Shown one piece after another: positions 31,501 to 43,900 of a stretch of DNA of 64,000 nt (within the stretch, counting starts at the first letter, position 1; each line of letters opens with the position of its first letter). This DNA is from Bimastos eiseni. Lineage: Eukaryota; Annelida; Clitellata; Crassiclitellata; Lumbricidae. Location of the stretch: NCBI GenBank assembly GCA_959347315.1, contig OY365811.1, forward strand, positions 37,407,206-37,471,205, written 5' to 3'. The position numbers were made by a program, and so were the translations under genes. The notes beneath the pieces are model-generated. The model did not search any database. It had not been told where the DNA came from and saw only the letters and a program-made list of their open reading frames with translations.

Positions 31501-32606
31501 AATCGATCGGGTCTGACAACTAGAGAAAAGATTTTCGTCTTAGAGCTTTCGTCCGAGGGATATGGTCTGACTTCGGACGAAGCTGGCAAGCGGTAATCCG
31601 ATCCGTATCCTTCAAAGGGTTGGACAGCCGATGGAGGTCGGCGTTGATACCCAGAAGAGGAACTGGATTCTGTGAAAGATGGCGATTCGTTTTGAGTCGA
31701 CGGGAGAAGTTCTTTCGCAATAGTTGCGACCGATTCCTTAGAATTGTTGGACGCAGCAACAATGTTAGTGTGTCGGCCATAAACGCATAACAGTTGTTGA
31801 CTTGGAAGGGTCACTAGATTGGGTTTGTTGGGCGATGGTTGGTAGCTTTGGTTTAAGACTTCTTCGCCAATATTGTGGTGACTGGTAGAGAATGGTCGAT
31901 AGTGTCCACTCTCAGACGTTGAATTCTCTACCACTTCCTCGCTTCTTTTGTCATATGACCGATGAAAACGAGGTAAACTGTTCGATGGAAGTGGAGACGG
32001 TTTACCTGGAAACGGAACAGCTCCTGTGAACGGAACTTTAGAGCTGGAGTTTACTCTACGGCTTTCATTCCCGCCAACATTTTCATAGTCGTTTCTTCTC
32101 GACAAACCGTGAGGTGCTGTAGCGTCGGCTGAGGTTCCAGGCCCTTTTGGAAATTTCTCCTCTGTTCCCATCTCGAAAAGCGAATATGGAACGGGTTCTA
32201 GGCATGGAGTCGGTGCCATTGGTGGCCTGCTGGCTGGAAGAGGCGGTGGAACAACCTCTTCATCATTGTCATCGTCGTCTTTTCCACTCGGTAATGTCTT
32301 ACCACATTGCTCTTCGTTTGCTGAACTGGAAGCTAAAGAATCGGGATATCTTGGATTGAGGATGAGAGACCTATGGCCAGTCGCGGGTCGCGAAACCTTC
32401 ATGGAGCCGGGCTTGTCATATGCAGCAGCGAGTTTGTCAAATGCCTTACGGTTATCATGCATCCTATGAACATTGTCGAGTGGTTGGTGGCTGGAATTTA
32501 AAGAACGATAGCTGTTAACTTTGATGCGCATGTCAAGGACAGGATCAACCTTGTCACCTGCTCTTTGATCACGACTGTCGTGATAATTATGATCATCATG
32601 ATGAGT
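25598..32606 (-). CDS. Pro-interleukin-16/PDZD2-like protein, long disordered region with C-terminal PDZ
   Basis: Probable scaffold protein; the terminal PDZ domain should bind C-terminal peptides of partners. Minus-strand exons: 32606-31249, 30901-30837, 29607-26425, 25791-25598, with agreeing phases. From the first in-frame ATG (32531) the protein is about 1574 aa, but an acceptor at 32607 means 5' exons may be missing. Residues 1-1470 are Ser/Pro-rich and low complexity, with two PPPLP motifs (about residues 98 and 1106) and ten 13-residue repeats (about 1287-1413). The PDZ domain (about 1473-1563) crosses the last intron: GSIGICFCLEGGRDSPYGDG, IRIKRIF, then LQPGDELVSVNG, THYTAW and LPEGLIRLVVRR. 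That order closely matches the last PDZ of vertebrate pro-IL-16 and PDZD2. Other PDZ domains of those proteins are absent here. Family call is strong, orthology uncertain. Confidence 0.85.
26718..27098 (-). repeat. 39-bp coding minisatellite (13-residue repeats) in the PDZ protein
   Basis: Ten in-frame units of the form SKVxHLxSTAxxG, including SKVDHLQSTASSE, SKVNHLHSTALTV and two nearly identical SKVSHLHSTAQ units. The unit is exactly 39 bp, so copy-number change keeps the reading frame. Confidence 0.95.
29940..30085 (+). pseudogene. LINE 3'-end fragment
   Basis: GTGTTCGGAACATCCTCTCATCTGACC followed by GGCTCTATATAAATTTAATTGATT has the form of a decayed LINE C-terminus and 3' tail. It lies in the PDZ-gene intron between 30837 and 29607. 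Confidence 0.4.
31120..31200. repeat. LINE 3'-end repeat copy
   Basis: CGCCACTCGAAAGCCAAGCG..ACGAGCTTATTCAC is one of at least five copies of the same block in the window (see also 6905, 7480, 34800 and 62850). It lies in a PDZ-gene intron just before the exon ending at 31249. Confidence 0.65.
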
Positions 32607-33195
32607 CTAGATATGTACGGAGGAAGTCATCGGTTGAGAAGTAGCACTATACTCTTTTTCAGAATCAGATGTTTCTCCGTACGACTGCAAATTCTTAAAG
32701 CGTCAATGATATTGTCTCTCATATGAATCGCAGTCACTGTTCAGCCTTGATAATGTCTATTATCGTTGTAGTTAATCTGTCGAGTTGAAACCATAGCAGT
32801 CGACCACTGTAGACAAAGCAATTAAACACATAATTTGAAGTTCCACTGTGTTACTCTTGTCGAATTTACGATGAATCTATAATCGAACCTGAGCCACAGA
32901 CGTGATTAGTCTATAACCATTGGCCGTTCCTTCATAGTGTCTCCATTTAAATTTCCGATACATATAGGTCTGTAGGATGCGATTTGTACGGGCATTGGAG
33001 AGCTTCTGCTCGTTTTACTTGGGCAACTTCACTTAAAATCCCACATTTCCCAATTAACAGGCTTTTTCCTCCCAATATTACATGCACCCCAAGAATATGC
33101 AAATTATACGCATAATATACATAGGGGCGTTAAATATACATATCAAACAAACAATTAATAGATCCGTATATATACATATATATATATATACATAC

Positions 33196-33226
<31 letters not shown>

Positions 33227-33801
33227 TTCTTGCATACATTATTATATGCTTGTATGTATTTGCCTTCATTGCATATTTATAACTGTTCGGATATATATAT
33301 ATATATAAGCTTGATATAGCGCCTCCTCGTTTATAGCGAACTGTTATTTCATTTCCTTCTAACCGCACAATGCACCTTTCAATCTGCCAGCTGTGTTTTA
33401 CAGCGTAGGCCTTACACTGTGTTGGCACTTATGCGGAGTCCACTATATTCTGAGTGTCTGTAAGGGTACATTTCATTAAAAGAATTATGTCTGCAGTCAT
33501 AAAGCTCTTCAGACCCTTACCAGTCTCATCTGGTCTTACCTCATGATGTTCTTAAAGTGTTAGACTATTGCCTCATGACGTTCTTAAAGTGCCGTAGGCC
33601 TATACTCTTACCTCATGATGTTCTTAAGGTGTTATAGGCCTAATCTTACCTCATGACGTTCTATAGGTGATGTAGGCCACTTTTACCTCATGATGTGTTT
33701 AACTCTCATATATAGTCAACGACAGACCGTCAATCGTCCCCAGTCCAGTCCGTACCATCGGCCTATAATCTAAGTAGATTCAACCGCCAAGTAAGGCACT
33801 G

Positions 33802-33852
<51 letters not shown>

Positions 33853-34434
33853 CTGTTCAGAGGAATACCGCCTTACATTCAACCGCATATATTTCTAATG
33901 TAGTCAGCTTTTGGACATTCCAATCAGATACGAGTCTACCTCATTCTGATTCAAATCCTTACAAGATATCTCCCTCGGATTCTGTGTTTCAGATTTACAT
34001 ATGACAATGAGGACACACACGCATACGCACACATACACGCGCGCACGAAGACACATTTATATATATATATATATGTATATATATATAGGTATACGGGTCA
34101 CTCAGGTATATATATATATAACTGAGTTTACAGTATCATATGCATGGATTTCCCCTTTGAAGAAGTCCGTAGATGTCGCTGATCTTCTGTATCTATAGTG
34201 ACACAAACAGTCTGGTGTAAGAGAAACCTTTCTCATTTGTATAAAATGTAGAAGTATGCATAAAAGTGAGTGTGCGTGAGTGTGTGTGTGTGTGTGAGCG
34301 TGCGTAACTGTGTCTGCGTCTGTATGTGTCCGCGTGTATTATAGGTCTCATTCCGTCTGTCGTCCGTTGTCTTGCGAGATGCCCTTGAAATGACATGAAC
34401 GAGTCATTACGGTGCCATATAAATGGCCATTACA

Positions 34435-34508
<74 letters not shown>

Positions 34509-34523
34509 CATCATCATCATCAA

Positions 34524-34566
<43 letters not shown>

Positions 34567-35113
34567 GTTATTAATATTACTATGATCGTCATCTTGGTCA
34601 TAATCATGATCATAGTCGTCATCGTCGTTGTAACTTGATTAAGTCTCTGAAAGAAACTGCAGCGACCTAAGTGTGACTGAAACTGTGGTTTGACTTAAAA
34701 TATACCTTGTTGGCAGAGAAGATTGCATATTCGCTGAAAGGAATTGTCTCAAAATGCGACCTTAACGTCTTCAGAATCACGACCAATCAATCTCCTATAG
34801 CGATCATCGCTCGTGAATAAGCTGGCGCCCTGCGTTTGCCATTCGAGTGGGGCTTCAGACGTTTGCAGCTTTCGATTACAATAAACTGACATTTTCCAAC
34901 GTTTCCATTGGTCAATGTAGGCCTACGCACTTCTTTAGAGCCCTCTACAGGAAAACACTTCCATGTTGTATTTTATGTCCACATACACTTTCGCATTCGC
35001 GATAGTATCTAATTTCATCAGACATTATATCTTCTTGCATACATTATTATATGCTTGTATGTATTTGCCTTCATTGCATATTTATAACTGTTCGGATATA
35101 GAAAGTCTTCATA

Positions 35114-35154
<41 letters not shown>

Positions 35155-36188
35155 GTGTCTGTATATTTTGCATTGTAGGCCTATATGCCACGGGGACACA
35201 GAAAGGCGTCCAGTCATCGAGTTCAAACTCCATCTGAGTAAGAGTCGACGCCCCCTCTGCACATTACACAGACCGCAGCAGCAATTCAAGGCATTCCGTA
35301 CTTTGATTTTTAAATCTGCCACTTATAATTAATTAATGTCGGCCCACGGGTTGATTACAGGTATGAAGGTGTACGTGCTTGAAAAGCATTCGTTGGAATC
35401 AATGTCGACCCGCATCAAAGAATCAATTGTCATCGTTACGCAGCAGATTCCGCATTTCTAAGACGTTTGAAATGTCTAAAATACATGGAGTTTAGGCCCT
35501 AGAATAATAATATCTGACATAAATCTAACACAAATAAACATAGAAGAATTAATCGGTAAAAAGGCAAATGCAACTGCAAAACTTTAAATCGGCCTATTTA
35601 CAATGCGCGTTGTTGAGGAGAGAGTTGGTCCAAATTAACTCAGCTCCCGTGAATATGGTGGTGCCCCAGCAGCTGAGCTTTGCTTTTGAGAGACGTCTTG
35701 GAATTTGGCGATTATGATCGCGATTACATTGGCTCGCTACGAATCGCTATGATCTTTCTGGTGCATGGGATCTTTCCGTAGGATTCACATTTCAAATAAC
35801 ACCATTCCTCTATAAATATATAGACATATATCTCGACATTTAATCTCGCGACACTATCTCGACGACACTTAATCTCACGACATATATATAATCGCGTGAC
35901 ACTTAATCGCGCCTAATAGAACTTGGTTCAACTGAGCTTGACTCTCTTATGCATATCTATTCTAGGATTTTAGCACATAAACTGAGTTAAATTCACTATC
36001 ATTATCACTATTTTGCGAGTAGGCCTACTTCCGCTACCATTGAAACCGCATTCTTATCATTAATATGGTTTCTAATTAAACATAATATTTTGTCGCCACA
36101 TAAATTAATAATGGTGTAAACTAGTTGTGATTTGAGATTAAGTTTCGCACGATTATATGTCGCGAGATTCAGTGTCACGAGATTAAGT
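32607..36188. other. Repeat-rich DNA upstream of the PDZ gene
   Basis: No coding sequence could be supported on either strand. It holds TA microsatellites (33170-33240, 33820-33850, 35117-35151), a five-copy minisatellite at 33535-33700 with a unit near TTACCTCATGATGTTCTTAAAG, a duplicated 70-bp block (33222-33292 and 35029-35099), an (ATT)n array at 34432-34570, and a LINE 3'-end block at 34800-34885. Any 5' exons or promoter of the PDZ gene should be here. Confidence 0.6.
34432..34570. repeat. (ATT)n microsatellite
   Basis: Long ATT trinucleotide array with a short ATC interruption near 34507. Confidence 0.95.
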
Positions 36189-36190
36189 GT
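35832..36190. repeat. Fold-back repeat with 15-bp units
   Basis: Left arm 35832-35914 has tandem GACACTTAATCTCGC variants. Right arm 36132-36190 has the reverse complement (GAGATTAAGTG, CGAGATTCAGTGTCACGAG). A 220-bp AT-rich spacer separates the arms. Confidence 0.7.
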
Positions 36191-37373
36191 TCACATATTA
36201 TATAACGCTCAAGTGGTAGGTGGGTGGGTTCCTGTTTTGTTAGCGTTATATTGTGCAGGGTGGGGGGCAGGTTGAAGGTTTTGTTATAAAACAAACTTTT
36301 TTCAGCTTATGCTATTTGCATGTTTGCCTGCCAATTGGAAATTCCATGTACCATGTACCACTGCATTTTTTTAATCGAAGTTCACAATACGTTGTGAATC
36401 AAAACGAGCACCATTAGCTGGAACCTGGCGAATTGATTTGACGTTCTTGCTTATTATTTATATGTCCACTTTAAAAAATTTCTTGTGTATAGCTTTAAAC
36501 GTTCTTAATGTTCTTAAACGTTCAATAATGTGTGCTTGTTTTGATTCTAGTTTAAATTTTAATTAATTCACTTGAAATAATTATTTGGGTAGGTATTATC
36601 AAGATATTTGCTTTCATTTTCTATAGTTCTGTAGTAGAATATGAGTAAGCAGTTTAGACCTATATATTTCCTTAAATATTCAATTGTAGTATACACTCTG
36701 TGTACATCAAACGCTGTTAAATAGGTAGAGTTGTACGACGAACCTATCGATAAATACCTGATAGTGCAATATTAGACCAGTACATTCTGTGTGATACTCT
36801 AATCCTCATTTCTAGCGCAAAATAGGAGGGAAAATAAAATGGTGTTTTTAGATAGGATTTACGTCACTACCATGCATTATCGTGTTGTATTATAGTAGGC
36901 TTTCAGGTAGATACATGGTGACAATCGTCGACTACCCAATTAGTTGCCGTAATCAATAGAAGTGAATTTAGCGCCATTAAGAGTCTGATTATTGTGATGC
37001 AGAGGGGCTCCATACATCCGTTCTAATTATCATTGGCACGACAGAGTACACAATTTAAAGAAGGCTTTTACTACATAGCAAATTGGTATGATAATTTTTT
37101 TACTGCAGTCCTTGAAATGGATAAAGGTGAATCACTGCTATTAAAGTGCTAGCTAATATTGTATTGTTATAAAAGTTTCAAATTGTGCAATACAATTATG
37201 TCGATTGTATGTCTTTTAATGTGCTTAAAGACTGGGGTGGGGTAGGGGTAGGTTGCATATCTGTTATATAATATAGGGGTGGGGGTCACAGCTGCTGTTA
37301 TATAACGTTATTTGGGGGTAGGGGTGGGCCAAAATTTGAGATTTTATGCGTTATATAATATGTGAACGGCCCC
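36189..37373. mobile_element. TIR element of about 1.2 kb
   Basis: GTTCACATATTATATAACGC at the left faces GCGTTATATAATATGTGAAC at the right, a 20-bp perfect inverted terminus; the right end continues with GGCCCC. Inside are TA-rich and G-rich tracts and no transposase frame. It abuts the fold-back repeat on its left and lies 0.6 kb upstream of MEX3. Confidence 0.75.
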
Positions 37374-37662
37374 TTGGAGCCTTGACATGGTTATTATTAT
37401 TATTATTTATTAAATTAGTTAATCAATCAATTAATCAATTAATTAATTAGTTAATTAATATATGAAAATTTTGACGTGAGCAAGATCACACTGAAATCTG
37501 AATCTGAGGCGCGAATTATCAGCCGCCAGTCGAAGATCAGGTCTAGACAATATGGGTTAGGTAAACGTGTGTCTGTCTATAATTATATCAATGTATAATA
37601 GATGGACGCACGCATTTAAAAACTGAGTCAATGCATAATTAAGGGCATTAATGAAATCGCGA

Positions 37663-37676
37663 CGCCACCTAGCGAA
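37663..37676 (-). promoter_or_regulatory. CTCF-like motif near the MEX3 start
   Basis: On the minus strand TTCGCTAGGTGGCG, sharing 14 consecutive bases with the motif at 24573-24587. It is about 310 bp upstream of the MEX3 start codon. Unproven. Confidence 0.3.
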
Positions 37677-37989
37677 TGACAATTCAGACTCATTCCGCTC
37701 CCTTGTGTGCTTTTCGATCGCCTGCTGAGTCCGTCCATCGGCATTTGCACGCATCCGACACGCAGCCGGTCTCCTCGGTGGTCGCCATGGAAACCTCGGT
37801 GCTCTTCAGGTGCAGTCTGGGTAAAGGTGCACTCTGGGTAATTTCGTGCAGTCTATAAATAGAATCGGTCGAATTACGTGATCGTTGTTCCTAGAAGCGT
37901 CGTTTCGCCGTTCATTAATCGCTCAAAATCGACCGGAAAATTGACGAAATCTCGCGAAAACCGACGAAAAGATTCATTTCGAACTGGAA

Positions 37990-40900
37990 ATGCCGGCCGA
38001 TGTCCTTACGGAAAACTGCGGTTGCAGGCTGTCGCGAGAAATCCAGAACTTCTCCGTCGTAATGGCAGATCATGACCCTACGAGTAGTCGGGCGCTGTCC
38101 GAGGCTGGAAGTGGCTCTGGGTCGTCACCCTCCATCATTCTTCCACACCAAATGGATTCCTCTTCGACCGATAGTGGAGCAGCTACAAAGAGAAGCTCCA
38201 ACATGACAGAACGCGTACGGGTTCCGTCTTCCGAGCACGTCGCGGAGATCGTCGGCCGACAGGGTACACTACAGTTACGAATTTTCCTCTCTGATAACTT
38301 CTGTGGCGCCATTATAGTTGATTGGGACGAAAAGGCATTGTCAATTATTTCGGAACTGTAACTTCTGCCGTGCTATTGGCATTTTGTGGACCTTCGGTGT
38401 TTATATCAGTACATCAGTATGTTCTTTAGATCTTGTTTTCTTCTTTTTGATTCACTGAATGATTCATTAATTGATTCATTGATTGACTGAGTCTTTTGAT
38501 TAATTCATTGATTGACTGATTGATTTACTGCTGACTTTACTGCATTGTTTACCTCATTGGCTAATTACTTAATTTCTTAATTTATTGCTACACTTCGGGG
38601 GTAAGTTCGAATGTTCACTTTAACGGTTTAGTTAATTGGTTTATGTCATGCTGTCTTGTATGGAGTTTCACAGATAACTTTCTATCGAATCCTCGAGGAT
38701 CATCTTAAATTTAGGAGATGGGCAAGCGGGTCAGATGTCAGATTTGGGTTGAAAAACGGGGAAAAGCCATTTTAGGGTGTTTTCACAAATTTTCTCACTA
38801 CAGTTGGTGAATCTATAAATGCATTTTATTCTTCATATTATGAGTAACATGCCTAGGCTATGAGAAAATGATCACAAACTTAATTTATGAGATGGGTAAG
38901 TGGGTCAGATTTGGGTCGAAACACATGGAAAAGCTATTGTGGGCCATTATCACACATTTTCTCATGACAGTTGGTGAATCCATGCATTATATTCTTCCAA
39001 TCATGAGTAACACACCTAAACTCTCAGAAATAACCACAAACTTAAGTTTATGTTTTAGGTTAAGTGGCTCAGGTTTGGGTCGAAACATCGGGACGCCATT
39101 TTAGGCTAATTTAACACATTTTCTCATGACAGTTGGTGAATCTATGCATTATAATTATTCTTCCTATCATGAGTAACATCCCAAGGGTATCAGAAAATAA
39201 TCACAAACTTAATTTACGAGATGGGTAAGATTTGGGTTGAAAAACGGGGAAAGCCATTTTATGCCATTTTTACACATTTTCTCACTCCAGTTGGTGAATC
39301 TATGCGTTATATTTTTCCTATTATGAGTAACTCACCTAGGCTATCAGAAAATAATAAAAAAATCTTATTTTTATAGATGGGTAAGATGCACCAACTGGAG
39401 TGAGAAAATGTGTGAAAATGGCTTTCCCGTATTTCAACCCAAATCTAACCCACTTACCCATCTCATAAATTAAGTTTCTAGCATGAGATGAGCAGCTCAT
39501 GTTATTTTTCACACAAAAAATGTATCAATAAAAAATAATAAAAAACCAGAGGCATGCCTCAATGGTAGCGACGCCACTGGCTGACAATAAGTAGTTTTGT
39601 AAAGCATCCTAGAAGTTGCTTACCACTGATGGTGCTATATAAGTGTTGTAACTGCAATTATGATTGCTGTATGATTTTTCACACGGCTGGATTTATTTTG
39701 GACTCCTTTCCAAACTCTTCCATCTATCCATCTGATCCTGATTCCTACATTGTGCCACCCAACCACCACCATCATCAATGATTTCCCCATGGCACAATGT
39801 TCTTCCTCTGCCTGACCCTCCCCAGTTTCTGGCCTGGCACCAAAGAAACTGGCTATTGAGGACTTCATTTAATACATCACTGGTTAATGATCCGGTCTCT
39901 CTGTCATTTGTTTTATGCGGTGCATGGAAATTTAGGTGATTTACATTGCATTACATTATATGAGCCTTTCAGTAGATTTCTCTGTGCTGGCCATTGACCT
40001 ATGTTGAATTATATTCAGGAAGAAGAAATATCACATAGGGATGGGAGGCAAACTATGCAAACATAGTTAACAATAGTTGCATATAGAGAAGAAGTTATAC
40101 ATGGATACAGACAGACAGACAGATGGGAGAAAGCAGACTGAGATGCGGCAGGTATTATCAGCCGACATGAAGACAAACATGATTACTGATTGATAGCTAT
40201 TTGGGAAAAAGACACATAGACAAACAGACAGACAGACATACAGACAGACAGCCGACAGACAGACCAACAGAGAGGCAGACTGGCAGAGAAGGTACTTATG
40301 CCAAACACACAGAAAACGTGGCAGAGACAGTAATACATAAACAGGCAAATATTCAGGCAGAGGAACAGAGGGTCAGATGCAGATACACACACATTTAAGC
40401 AGACAGAGAAATTACAGAACACAGAGAAGAACAAAGAAGAACAGAGAAGAACAGAGAAGGCCAACGATCGGACAGAATCTGGAGGACAAGGATAGAAACA
40501 AGGAAATAAAGAAAACTGATTTATTATGATTTAGGTCTCCTAGCATTGGCCTATAGCAGTTCCTGAAATAATCTAGCTCAATTGGGTCAGCAAAGGTGTT
40601 AATATAATTGACATGGACTTCCTGATGAGCTCAGCCAAGGCTGCATATGATCATGTGGCTTGCTCTGTTGGCCTTGTAGTACTTTCCTAGGTGCTATTCT
40701 TGATTCTTTTCACGCTCTTAGGACATGATGGATCCCCATGAAGACTGAAAGAGCAAAAATAAGATGGCTGTTCTAGTGTTTATTATGCTAAAGTAGGAAC
40801 TGGAGATGAAAGCTTAATATCATTTTGAGGTTGTACTATGCAGTCGTTATATTTGCTTTTACCAATATCACCATTTAATTACCTTACTCTTACGAGTTGC

Positions 40901-43900
40901 CTTTACCAATGATGGTTATTATTACCATTATCATCATGACGTGTTACCTTTGCCCATCTTGAGCTGTTGGCTTCACACACTTTTTTTTCTTCTCATCCTT
41001 GAGCTATTAACACAAGCCATCATGATCTCCTTTGATCTGCTCAATTGCAATGGAAACACTCCAGTTGAGCCATCAGATCAATGCATGATGCAACATCATT
41101 CGGTGTTGCCATTTATAGGCAAAATTGATAGTAATATCCTTAGAGGGCATTAGGATTCTTATTACGGGAAATTGCCATGGACATTCACATCGGCTAAATA
41201 TCCCGTTTTCAACACCATTCGCCGTGCCAAAGATACTATACACGCTAACGGTTGCAAGTAAAAATTTTATGAATTCTTTGTTAAACTGTTTTACCTATTA
41301 TTTGCTAGAAAATCACAATTTTAAAGTGTACAACAGAAGTGATGTTCATCTCATTGATTATTATTTATTACCTAATTGTGAAATTAATTAGTTAGTTATT
41401 ACTAGTAAAAAAATTTATTTTGATTATTTTTATCACATGAAAATGAAAAGCCCTGCATATGGAACAAATTATTATTTGGTTCATGCCTAGATTCAGCAAA
41501 TAGTTCAAACACATACTTGGATTCGGTACTCGATGGAAAACAGCTACCTGGTTATTCCCTAATAGGCATTTTTCCCATGTCAGACCAGCTGGTCATAGCA
41601 TTCCTTCCTTGAAGACAACGATTTTTCAATGCAAAAACATTGCTCTTTAAGGTTTATTGATATTTAACGACACTGAGTGATGACAAAGATCATTAGTGTC
41701 GCCCTCCTTATTTCTCCAGGCTTAAGACTGGCACTATTATGAGTGCAAACAGAGTTGGTCTTTGATGTATGTAAAGGCACTGTGTTAGGCATCTTGGTAC
41801 ACAGGGATATGGTGCGAAACAATGTGAGATTACATGATGAGACAGATCATGTTGTGTAGACATCCAATGCATCTATAGGAGTTGTTAATAACACATAAAA
41901 CGATAATTATGGATTATGATGTATTCCAAAACTACTGACTGCATGTACAGGCTGATGGTGATGATGACCTTGTGCTGGTGTTGGTTCAATGCTACATACA
42001 ATAATATATACAATACAATATACAATACAAAATACTATATAGTATGCATTACAATATTCAATAAAACTACAATACACAATACATTGTGCAATACAATATA
42101 CAATACAATATACAATACGATAAACAATACAATATACATTACAATATACAATAGAAATACAGTAAAAATACAATATACAATATACAACACAGTATACATT
42201 ACAATACGATATACATTACACAATACAATGCACAGTGCATTATACAATACAATATACAACATAAAATACAACACAATATACAGTACAAAATACAATACAC
42301 AATGCAATATACAATACAATATACAATACAACTGTATTTGATATTGACCTTCCATCATTCCACTGTGCATAAATGACCATATGATAAAGAATCGACTGTG
42401 CTGAGCAATTGTGAGTTAAGGACTTGCTCAAGGGTCTTACACAGTTACTACCTGAGTAGAGATTCTAACCTGTATTGTAGGCTACGCACTTCATCCATTC
42501 AGCTACCATTGATCTATTCACATTGTGTGTTTGTCCTCATGTTTTGGTTGTGCTCATGACGAACTCATGAGCATCATGTTGTCTTGGGTGCTCATGTTTT
42601 GGTTTTGCTCCTTATGAACTCGAGTTCATGTTGGGCTAATGCATATGTTGGCTTGGTGCTCTTATTTTAGTTGGGNNNNNNNNNNNNNNNNNNNNNNNNN
42701 NNNNNNNNNNNNNNNNNNNNNNNNNNNNNNNNNNNNNNNNNNNNNNNNNNNNNNNNNNNNNNNNNNNNNNNNNNNNNNNNNNNNNNNNNNNNNNNNNNNN
42801 NNNNNNNNNNNNNNNNNNNNNNNNNNNNNNNNNNNNNNNNNNNNNNNNNNNNNNNNNNNNNNNNNNNNNNNNNNNGGTGTATACATAAAGAATACTCACT
42901 CCTCTATGGAGTAATTTTTCTGAAAGTACACACAGGTACATAGAGACAGACAGGAAGAGAAGCAAGAGGCAGAGACATTCACCCTCAAAGTTTCTTGGAA
43001 TATCGTCCACTTATGTAGACACTAGGGCATAACAGGACATCGCCTCGGACAGTCGCCTCGGCCGAATATTGGACTATTCGGAAGTATTTGCCTCGGCAAA
43101 TATTACACCCGCAAATAGCTCAAAATAACTTTTTTTGATAAAATATTTTTTTTATAAAATAAAATGTTTAATAAAATAATATTTTTTCATCAAATAGATT
43201 TAGGACTAATGAGCTTATTTTAATTGGCTCCACCCACTTTCCGGTAAACATTAGAGAGTAAAGACGTCGTTGATAACTTCATATTTCAAATTTTATAACA
43301 AGTTTTACTGGAGTGTGATGATAAGCTATATGAAGGATATTGCTATAGATTTAATTGGTTATAGATAGTTCTCCGTAGCTGTGGCACGAGGCAGACTGCC
43401 AGGTTATCTACGCTTTGCCTACGGATGGTACTCGCTGAATCGCTGGCCAGATTTGCCGCTAATATTCGGTTCTTACCCAGATCCGGCAAATAATGCATCC
43501 AAATACTCTGATTCGGTACTCGGTGGAAATTGTCTACTCGGTTATGCCCTAGTAGACACACATTGATGCTTTAAGTAACTCTGAGCAAGACGTTCAGTGA
43601 ATGTGTTGGCTTTATGAGAACCAACAGAGCAAACCTGATTAGCTAGTTTTGCAATCTATGAACCCAGATGAATGTGGGATTGTCCTCCCTGAACAGACTC
43701 CAAGTTGTTGCTGGCTGCACGTTGTCCTTTGTGTGGTTCTTCTATGGCGCTATATAAATGGCAATATACATACACTACAACTCCAACACTGTTTGTACTC
43801 TGACCAAGCCTGGCCAAAAGAGGAAGGCAACGCTAATGATCTATGTTCTCACACAGTGTCGTTAAACTGCAACTAACCAATTATATACATGCAACAGATA

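Noticed and set aside
37557..37754. Minus-strand open frame of 65 codons upstream of MEX3, as a first exon of the PDZ gene
   Set aside because: No splice donor with matching phase and no similarity to anything; no evidence links it to 32606.
42636..43010. Open frames spanning the run of N
   Set aside because: Created by translating an assembly gap.
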